In this document: in pieces, positions 57,272 to 64,000 of the stretch
Layout: the number at the start of each line of letters is the position of its first letter
How positions within the stretch are numbered: the first letter of the stretch is position 1
Assembly (NCBI GenBank): GCA_902552705.1
Contig: CACDHZ010000003.1
Span: 1 to 64,000 of the forward strand
Origin: an uncultured Pelagibacteraceae bacterium
Lineage (GTDB): Bacteria > Pseudomonadota > Alphaproteobacteria > Pelagibacterales > Pelagibacteraceae
Length of the DNA: 64,000 bases
Direction of reading: 5' to 3'
Notes under the pieces: model-generated
Told to the model about the DNA's origin: nothing
Database searches by the model: none
The model's input: the letters and a program-made list of their open reading frames with translations, nothing else
Translations under genes and position numbers: made by a program

Positions 57272-57715
57272 TTACTGATCTTCTATAAGTTTAGAACATA
57301 TAGTCATATCATTTGATATATATGAGCCTTTAAAATGTGATTGATTTTTTTCCCAATTTTTTTTGCCTTCAGTTATATAATTATTAAATAATTTTTTTCT
57401 CTCATTTTCTGCTTTTTTTTGAGCTTCTTCTAATTTTTTTTCTTCTTCTATAACCATAAGTTCAACAGATTTAAATAAAAGATTATTTGAAATTTCAATA
57501 AAATTTTTAGAACTTACAGCATCTGATTTTAAAATAATTCCTGAGGCATAGGCATAAACTGCACTACATCTGCTTAATAAATAAATTTGTGTTGAGCCGT
57601 CTTCAATATTGTTTTTATCTAGATAATTTTTCAAAGAAATATTAGAGTCAGCTTTAACTAAGTTAGGTAATAGTAATAAAGAGAATATTATAACTATAAA
57701 TTTTATATCTTTCAT
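57272..57715 (-). CDS. Hypothetical secreted protein
   Basis: 147 aa, N-terminal signal peptide (MKDIKFIVIIFSLLLLPNLVKA), Cys-containing body with charged coiled-coil-like segment; co-oriented with TRAP genes. Confidence 0.75.
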   Translation of the reverse strand: MKDIKFIVIIFSLLLLPNLVKADSNISLKNYLDKNNIEDGSTQIYLLSRCSAVYAYASGIILKSDAVSSKNFIEISNNLLFKSVELMVIEEEKKLEEAQKKAENERKKLFNNYITEGKKNWEKNQSHFKGSYISNDMTICSKLIEDQ

Positions 57716-57733
57716 TATTTTTAATGTATGTTC

Positions 57734-59098
57734 CTATGGACCGTAGGCTACTTTTGGTAACCATGTAACTATTTCTGGAAAATTAAATACGATAGCTACA
57801 GCTATTACTTGAAGAACAACAAATGGTATTATTCCTTTATAAATATTGGTTATCGAAATCCCCTGTGGAGCTACACCTTTCATATAAAATAATGCAAAAC
57901 CAACAGGTGGAGTTATAAATGAAGTTTGTAAAACAACAGCGAACATTACTATAAACCAAACTAAATCAACTCCTAAATCAACCATTACAGGAGCTAAAAA
58001 AGGTAAGATAATCAAAGTAATTTCTATCCAATCTAAAAAGAAACCAAGCAAAAATGCTACAAACAAAACAACAATTACAACTCCATTTGTTCCAAAAGGT
58101 AAAGCTTTAAGAGCTCCCTCTATTAATTCATCACCACCTAAGCCTCTTAATATTAATGCAAACATTGTAGCACCTACAAAAAGTGCAAAAATATAAGCTG
58201 TTGTATGAGTTGTTTTTCTAATTACAATTTTTAAATCTGAAAATGACAATCTTCCTCTAATCATTGCTAATATAGATGCACCCAAAGCTCCAACTCCTGA
58301 AGCTTCTGTTGGAGTGGCAATTCCCATGAATATACTTCCTAAAACAGCAACAATTAGTAGTGCTGGCGGTATGATAGATTTTAAAACTCTTAAGACAATT
58401 TTAAAGTCTACAGGTTCAGCATCTTTAGGTAATGGAGCTGCTTTTGGATTCATATAAGCATAAACAATAATAAAGATTGTATATAGCAAACCAAGTAAGA
58501 GTCCTGGAAATACAGCTCCCATAAATAAATCACCAACTGATATTCTTACTTGATCTCCCATAATTACCAACATAATGCTTGGTGGTATAAGAATTCCCAA
58601 AGTTCCCGTAGCACAAACCACCCCACAGGCTAAGTTTGGATTATAATTATTTTTTAACATTAAAGGTACACCTAGTATGGTCAATAATACTACTGCAGCA
58701 CCAATAATTCCTGTTGAGGCAGCAAGTAAAACCCCGATAAATACAATTGAAATCGCAAGTCCACCTCTTGTTTTACCAAACAGTTTAGACAAATCAGTCA
58801 TTAAATCTTCGGCAATACCGGACTTATCCATCATTATTCCCATAAAAATAAACATTGGTAAAGCAACTAAAACCCAATTAGCCATAACACCATAAAGTCT
58901 ATAAACAACCATGGACGCAAATCCAAAATCGACACCATAAAAAGTGTCAAATAAATTATCAGAAAGCATTGAGATAAATATAAATAGAACTCCTAAGCCA
59001 CCCATAGTCCAAGCTACTGGAAATCCGTAAAATATTAATGTAATAAAACTAAAAAAGAGAGCAATAGCCAAAAAATATTCTGTAACTAATGAAATCAT
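57734..59098 (-). CDS. TRAP transporter large permease (DctM)
   Basis: 454 aa polytopic; GFPVAWTMGGLGVLFIF, GIIGAAVVLLTILGVPLMLKNNYNPNLACGVVCATGTLGILIPPSIMLVIMGD. Confidence 0.95.
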   Translation of the reverse strand: MISLVTEYFLAIALFFSFITLIFYGFPVAWTMGGLGVLFIFISMLSDNLFDTFYGVDFGFASMVVYRLYGVMANWVLVALPMFIFMGIMMDKSGIAEDLMTDLSKLFGKTRGGLAISIVFIGVLLAASTGIIGAAVVLLTILGVPLMLKNNYNPNLACGVVCATGTLGILIPPSIMLVIMGDQVRISVGDLFMGAVFPGLLLGLLYTIFIIVYAYMNPKAAPLPKDAEPVDFKIVLRVLKSIIPPALLIVAVLGSIFMGIATPTEASGVGALGASILAMIRGRLSFSDLKIVIRKTTHTTAYIFALFVGATMFALILRGLGGDELIEGALKALPFGTNGVVIVVLFVAFLLGFFLDWIEITLIILPFLAPVMVDLGVDLVWFIVMFAVVLQTSFITPPVGFALFYMKGVAPQGISITNIYKGIIPFVVLQVIAVAIVFNFPEIVTWLPKVAYGP

Positions 59099-59664
59099 TT
59101 TTTATCCTCTAATCCGAATCTAAGAGTGGCGATTATTCTTGTTATTCTTGATATGCCAGAAATTAATAATAAAAAAAAGCTAATTACTAAAAAACCTTTT
59201 ACAAACCATCTTGCAGGTAAACCATTAGCTGATGTTGATCTCTCACTAGTAGTCCAAGAAAGTTCGAAAAAAGGAATTGCATAATAAAGAACAAGAATTA
59301 TGAATGGTAAAAATAAAATTAAAATACCAAATAATTCAAACCATAATTTTTTTCTATAAGCCAATCTTTCACTTAAAACATCTACTCTAACATGAGAATC
59401 TACTATATATGTTGAAGACAAACCAACTAACCAGCCAATGCAATAAAGATGCCATTGCAGCTCTTCCAATTCAATCATTCCATTTTTAAATACATATCTT
59501 AAAACTACATTTAGGATAATAACTATTACCAAAAATACCCATAACCAATTAAAAACCTCACCAATCTTTAAAACAAAATCATCAATTTTTTTTGTAATAG
59601 GTGTATGTCTAAGCTGTAGCTTTTTATCAAGAGAGCTTTGTACTGATGCAAAATCTTTAGACAT
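59095..59664 (-). CDS. TRAP transporter small permease (DctQ)
   Basis: 189 aa, four TMs, EELQWHLYCIGWLVGLSSTYIVDSHVRVDVLSER. Confidence 0.93.
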   Translation of the reverse strand: MSKDFASVQSSLDKKLQLRHTPITKKIDDFVLKIGEVFNWLWVFLVIVIILNVVLRYVFKNGMIELEELQWHLYCIGWLVGLSSTYIVDSHVRVDVLSERLAYRKKLWFELFGILILFLPFIILVLYYAIPFFELSWTTSERSTSANGLPARWFVKGFLVISFFLLLISGISRITRIIATLRFGLEDKK

Positions 59665-59684
59665 ATATTTTAATCCTTAAAAAT

Positions 59685-59714
59685 AAAAGCAGCCGGTAAA
59701 ACCGGCCGCTTTTA
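59685..59714 (-). terminator. GC-rich intra-operon hairpin between dctP and dctQ
   Basis: Minus strand TAAAAGCGGCCGGTTTTACCGGCTGCTTTT followed by ATTTTT; near-perfect inverted repeat with U-rich tail. Confidence 0.8.
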
Positions 59715-59744
59715 CTATTATAATCAAATTTTTAGTATTAAATA

Positions 59745-60809
59745 CTAAAAGTTTCGAGGTAAATATCCCCATTTTTGCCAAACATCATACTCTTTCATGA
59801 ATGCTTGTTGAGACTCCCAAACTTTTTTAAAGTCAGCGTCTTTAGCAGATTCTTCTTTCATTACTCTTGCGCTCACTTTTTGAAGTTCTCTCAAAACACT
59901 ATCAGGCAATCTAGCAGCTGTTACACCTTTACCAGGGAAACTCTGAATTTGTTTACCTTGTAAATATTCTCCAGTTGTAATTGCTCTCATAGCTGCTGCT
60001 GTACAAGCCATTTCGAATAAAGCTTGGTCAGCTGCACCCATTTTTTTCCATAGATCTAAATTGATCATGAAATGAGTTGAAGTTGATACTTGGTGCCAAC
60101 CTGGAAATAGGTTGAACTTAGTGATTTTATGAAAACCTAAGACCTCATCAATAGCAGGCATAGAATATTCTGTAGCATCTAGAGTTCCTTTTTCTAGAGC
60201 CGCAAAAATTTCTCCACCAGCCATCAAAGTAGCAGATGCTCCTATTTCATTTAAAACCATTCCTCCTAAACCAGAAAAACGAATCTTTAAACCTTTAAGA
60301 TCATCTAAACTTTTAATTGGATTTCTATACCAACCAGCAGTTTCAGGTCCAATTGTACTACATAATAAAACTTGTATGTTTTGTTTATTGTAGATTTCAT
60401 TTGCTAATTTTGAACCTTCTCCTTCAAACCACCAAGCTGCATATTCCCATGGTTCCATTCCAAAAGGTACTGCTGCAAATAAAACAGCAGCTGGAATTCT
60501 ACCTTGGTCATAAGCCATGTAGTTATAAGCTGCAGGTAAATCACCTTTACTAATTGATGGAGAGATCTCTAATGGAGGAAGTATTTTTCCAGGTTCATAA
60601 ACCTTCAATTTTATTCTTCCATCTGTAGCTCTATCTAAAGTATCAGATAAACGAGCAACTGGATCTCCTAATGCTGGCCAGCCAGTATTAAAAGTCGACT
60701 GAACTTTCCATCTAATTTTTTCTGCTGCATTTATTTGTTGCAACGATAATGTCATCGTTAAAGCAAATACAGCAAAAATACTAATAGATTTGTTTATTAG
60801 TGTTTTCAT
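59745..60809 (-). CDS. TRAP transporter substrate-binding protein (DctP)
   Basis: Signal peptide; EKIRWKVQSTFNTGWPALGDPVARLSDTLDRAT, LKGLKIRFSGLGGMVLNEIGAS; strong SD AGAGAGGGG upstream. Confidence 0.95.
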   Translation of the reverse strand: MKTLINKSISIFAVFALTMTLSLQQINAAEKIRWKVQSTFNTGWPALGDPVARLSDTLDRATDGRIKLKVYEPGKILPPLEISPSISKGDLPAAYNYMAYDQGRIPAAVLFAAVPFGMEPWEYAAWWFEGEGSKLANEIYNKQNIQVLLCSTIGPETAGWYRNPIKSLDDLKGLKIRFSGLGGMVLNEIGASATLMAGGEIFAALEKGTLDATEYSMPAIDEVLGFHKITKFNLFPGWHQVSTSTHFMINLDLWKKMGAADQALFEMACTAAAMRAITTGEYLQGKQIQSFPGKGVTAARLPDSVLRELQKVSARVMKEESAKDADFKKVWESQQAFMKEYDVWQKWGYLPRNF

Positions 60810-60871
60810 TTTTCCCCTCTCTTTTATGTTTTGAGCTGTTAGTTTTATATAAAGAACATTTCCAACTCATA

Positions 60872-62059
60872 CTAAAATGCTCTCCATGCTTCTCCGTAAA
60901 GACTAATCATTTCTTTTACAGAGGGCACTCTTGGATTGAGGCTAGGAGCGCCTGATACTTCTGCATCTGTCGCCATATTTTCTAGTTGTTCCTCAAAATT
61001 TTTTTGATTTATTCCAAAATTCTTCATGGACGGTACTTCAAAGTCTTTATTTATTTTATAAAGCCCGCTAAGTAATTTCTTACACGCAGCAGCATCATCG
61101 TCGTCGTCCAAGGCAAATCTTCCAGCTCGGCTGCAATCTGCATATCGTTTTTTAGCATGCTCAACGGAAAATTCTGTAATTGTTGGCAATAACATTGCGT
61201 TACTTAATCCATGAGGAACCTTAAAATTACTTCCAAGTGGTCTACTCATTCCATGAACTAAACATATTGATGCATTTGAAAAAGCCAAACCTCCTAGAGT
61301 TGCAGCTAACATTAAACCTTCTCTAGCTTTTATATCTTTAGGATTTTTATCTACTGCATATATATTTTCAGTAACAAGTCTTATTGTATCAAGGGCCATT
61401 CTATCTGAGAATAAAGTTGCCTTCTTGCTGACATAAGCCTCTATACCATGCGTCAAAGTGTCAATCGCACTATCAATTGTTAATCTTCGAGGCTTAGATA
61501 AAGTTAGTTCATAATCAATAATGGAAACTATGGGAACAAAACCTTCACCTCTACATGATATTTTTTCTAAATTATTAGTTCTACTATCAATAACTACAGC
61601 ATGATGAGTAACCTCTGATCCTGTTCCGGCGGTTGTTGGTATTGCAATAATCGGTAAACCCTTTTTATCAAAAGTTCCTGGTGGTTTATAATCTTGTATA
61701 TCTCTACTATACTGTGAAAGAACTGCTATAGCTTTAGCTGTGTCAATTGGACTTCCTCCTCCAAAACCTATCACGGCATCGTTCTTATTTTTTTCTAACA
61801 TCTCAATACCTTTTAAAACAACTTTGTCTGTGGGATCAGGGATTGTATCATCAAACACATTAGAATTTAATCCAGCTTTATTTAAAACGTCCTGCAATTT
61901 TTTGACATATCCAAAATGAACCATTTGTTTGTCAGTAACAATTAATAGTGATTTTATTGATCCTAAAATTTTTATAATTTCTGGAAGTTGACTTAGGCTT
62001 CCTTTGCCAATTTGTAAATATCTTGGCACACACACTCTTACATTATCCCTAATACTCAA
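60872..62059 (-). CDS. Iron-containing alcohol dehydrogenase
   Basis: DAVIGFGGGSPIDTAKAIAVL, PTTAGTGSEVT, DTLTHGIEAYVS, CLVHGMSRPLGSNFKVPHGLSNAMLLP metal-binding His. Confidence 0.95.
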   Translation of the reverse strand: MSIRDNVRVCVPRYLQIGKGSLSQLPEIIKILGSIKSLLIVTDKQMVHFGYVKKLQDVLNKAGLNSNVFDDTIPDPTDKVVLKGIEMLEKNKNDAVIGFGGGSPIDTAKAIAVLSQYSRDIQDYKPPGTFDKKGLPIIAIPTTAGTGSEVTHHAVVIDSRTNNLEKISCRGEGFVPIVSIIDYELTLSKPRRLTIDSAIDTLTHGIEAYVSKKATLFSDRMALDTIRLVTENIYAVDKNPKDIKAREGLMLAATLGGLAFSNASICLVHGMSRPLGSNFKVPHGLSNAMLLPTITEFSVEHAKKRYADCSRAGRFALDDDDDAAACKKLLSGLYKINKDFEVPSMKNFGINQKNFEEQLENMATDAEVSGAPSLNPRVPSVKEMISLYGEAWRAF

Positions 62060-62215
62060 AGGGTACCCCCATTTAGTTAATCTTTAAGTAACAATTAAAT
62101 TATATGTAAAAATTAGAGTCAATAGCGTATTATCCTTAAGTGATAATAATTTTCTCATTTAAGCAATATGTTGAAAATAGAAATTAATTGATATAACTTT
62201 AATGAAATAAAAAAA

Positions 62216-63709
62216 ATGGAACTCATTAGTCACTATATTAACGGTAAATTATATTCAGATAAAAATTCTAGAAAAGGCAAGGTATTTAATCCAGCAACTG
62301 GAGAACAAATAGCTGAAGTTGAATTAGCTAGTAAAGATATAGTAAAAATGGCAGTAAAAAACTCATTGCAAGCTTTTGCTAAATGGTCAAAAACAACACC
62401 AATAACTAGAGCAAGAATTTTTTCAAAATATAAAGATTTATTAGTTCAAAATATGAATGAACTGGCTGAACTTGTTTCAAAACAACATGGAAAAACAATT
62501 CCAGATGCAAAAGGATCTATTCAAAGAGGTATTGAGGTTGTTGAATATGTAACTGGTATTACATCTTCCCTAAAAGGTGAACATTCGTCAAACGTAGGAA
62601 CTAATGTTGACTCACATACGCTTCGTCAACCGTTAGGGGTTTGTGCTGGAATAACCCCATTTAATTTCCCAGCAATGGTACCAATGTGGATGTTTCCAGT
62701 AGCTATTGCTTGTGGAAATACTTTTGTTCTTAAACCTTCTGAAAAAGATCCAAGTTGTCCGTTAAAATTAGCAGAACTAGCAATAGAAGCTGGTTTTCCT
62801 CCTGGAGTATTAAATTGTGTGAATGGAGACAAAGAGTCTGTAGATGCTTTATTAGAGGATAAAGATGTGCAAGCAATTAGTTTTGTGGGTTCAACACCAA
62901 TCGCAGAATATGTTTATCATACAGGAACAAAAAATAATAAAAGAATTCAAGCGCTTGGAGGAGCAAAAAATCATATGGTTATAATGCCAGATGCAGACGT
63001 TGAAAAAACTACAGATGCGATTATTGGTTCAGCTTTTGGATCTGCTGGCGAAAGATGTATGGCAATATCTGTTACTGTATGTGTTGGCAAAGAAACAAAT
63101 AATAAAATTAAAAAATCTCTACTAGAAAAAACATCTAAATTAAACGTTGGACCTTATACTGACGAAAAAACAGATTTTGGACCTCTAAGTAGTGAGGCAC
63201 ATTATAAAAAAGTTTTAGGATATATAGATAGTGGTGAGAAAGAGGGAGCTAAATTATTATCTGATGGAAGAAATTTTAAAAAACAAGGCTATGAAAATGG
63301 TTATTTTGTTGGACCAACTATATTTGATGAGGTTAAACCTGAAATGAAAATATACAAAGAGGAGATATTTGGACCAGTTTTAAGCATGATGACAACTGAA
63401 AAATATGAAGATGCTTTAAAATTAGTTAATGATCATGAGCTTGGAAATGGAGCAGCAGTGTTTACTAAAAGTGGTAATATAGCAAAACATTTCACTGAAA
63501 ATGCTAAAATTGGAATGATAGGAGTTAATGTACCAATTCCTGTACCTGTTGCTTATCATAGTTTTGGGGGTTGGAAGCGGTCACTTTTTGGAGATCACTC
63601 GATTCATGGTCCAGATGGGGTAAGATTTTATACAAAACTCAAAACTGCTACTATTACCTGGAATGAAGATAATGCTGGCCCAGAATTTACTATTCCAGTT
63701 CTATCTTAA
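62216..63709 (+). CDS. mmsA: CoA-acylating methylmalonate-semialdehyde dehydrogenase
   Basis: SHYINGKLYSDKNSRKGKVFNPATGEQIAEV, GVCAGITPFNFPAMVPMWMFPVAIACGNTFVLKPSEKDP, GSAGERCMAISV, FTGWKR-like SFGGWKRSLFGDHSIHGPDGVRFYT. Confidence 0.95.
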   Translation: MELISHYINGKLYSDKNSRKGKVFNPATGEQIAEVELASKDIVKMAVKNSLQAFAKWSKTTPITRARIFSKYKDLLVQNMNELAELVSKQHGKTIPDAKGSIQRGIEVVEYVTGITSSLKGEHSSNVGTNVDSHTLRQPLGVCAGITPFNFPAMVPMWMFPVAIACGNTFVLKPSEKDPSCPLKLAELAIEAGFPPGVLNCVNGDKESVDALLEDKDVQAISFVGSTPIAEYVYHTGTKNNKRIQALGGAKNHMVIMPDADVEKTTDAIIGSAFGSAGERCMAISVTVCVGKETNNKIKKSLLEKTSKLNVGPYTDEKTDFGPLSSEAHYKKVLGYIDSGEKEGAKLLSDGRNFKKQGYENGYFVGPTIFDEVKPEMKIYKEEIFGPVLSMMTTEKYEDALKLVNDHELGNGAAVFTKSGNIAKHFTENAKIGMIGVNVPIPVPVAYHSFGGWKRSLFGDHSIHGPDGVRFYTKLKTATITWNEDNAGPEFTIPVLS

Positions 63710-63723
63710 TTTTAAAATATTTT

Positions 63724-64000
63724 ATGAAATCTCGAACATCTCCTAGGAGAATACTTAATATAATGGAAGAGATCTTAACAGATCCAGACAACCTTAATGC
63801 TAAAAAAATTTCACAAAAATTAAAAATTCCTTTAGCAACTGTTTACCGTCAACTTGAAATTTTATGCGAGGAAAGGTTTTTAATCCAAAACGTTAACAAA
63901 ACATTTATACCTGGTCCAAAAATAAGAGAAATTATTTTAAAAAGTTTACCTTATGAGCCAAAATTTACGTTGAGAAGATCATTTTTGAGAAAATTAACTG
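63724..64000 (+). CDS. IclR-family-like transcriptional regulator, 3'-truncated by window edge
   Basis: My translation from ATG 63724: MKSRTSPRRILNIMEEILTDPDNLNAKKISQKLKIPLATVYRQLEILCEERFLIQNVNKTFIPGPKIREIILKSL..., wHTH as in IclR regulators; open to window end, absent from the ORF track. Confidence 0.75.
   Translation, partial: MKSRTSPRRILNIMEEILTDPDNLNAKKISQKLKIPLATVYRQLEILCEERFLIQNVNKTFIPGPKIREIILKSLPYEPKFTLRRSFLRKLT

Overview
The window is a gene-dense, AT-rich stretch of a streamlined alphaproteobacterial chromosome. Gene content and order, tiny spacers and AT-rich codon use look like SAR11/Candidatus Pelagibacter; this assignment is by recognition, not by a database search. I support about 65 protein-coding genes, two of them truncated by the window edges. 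I see no rRNA, tRNA, CRISPR array, transposon or prophage. Main blocks: RND efflux pair; MurNAc-recycling pair murU/amgK with tsaE; ahcY-chvG-chvI; polA; orphan ABC ATPase plus bioY; regA; polyamine cluster (type-III decarboxylase, deoxyhypusine-synthase-like, agmatinase-like); pyrD-lysK; trkH-ampG-like-nlpC; tyrA-hisC divergent from a SAM-II riboswitch-metX-metW; rplU-rpmA-obg-proB-proA-nadD-rsfS-ctpA-rppH; F1 ATP synthase atpHAGDC; priA; TCA block mdh-sucCDAB-lpd; and a TRAP transporter / Fe-alcohol dehydrogenase / MmsA / IclR catabolic locus. Best second-look items: (i) an RND adaptor that appears to lack the alpha-hairpin; (ii) a bacterial deoxyhypusine-synthase homologue that keeps the catalytic-Lys motif but differs at other pocket positions, in a polyamine cluster with a possible leader-peptide/attenuator; (iii) the TRAP-ADH-MmsA-IclR locus as a candidate hydroxyacid-to-acyl-CoA pathway with a GC-rich intra-operon hairpin; (iv) a SAM-II riboswitch followed directly by a U-tract; (v) a chvG-ahcY junction where the usual hprK/PTS genes are absent; (vi) convergent gene pairs that overlap at their stop codons. 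I found no clear anti-phage or mobile system; the window is mostly core metabolism.
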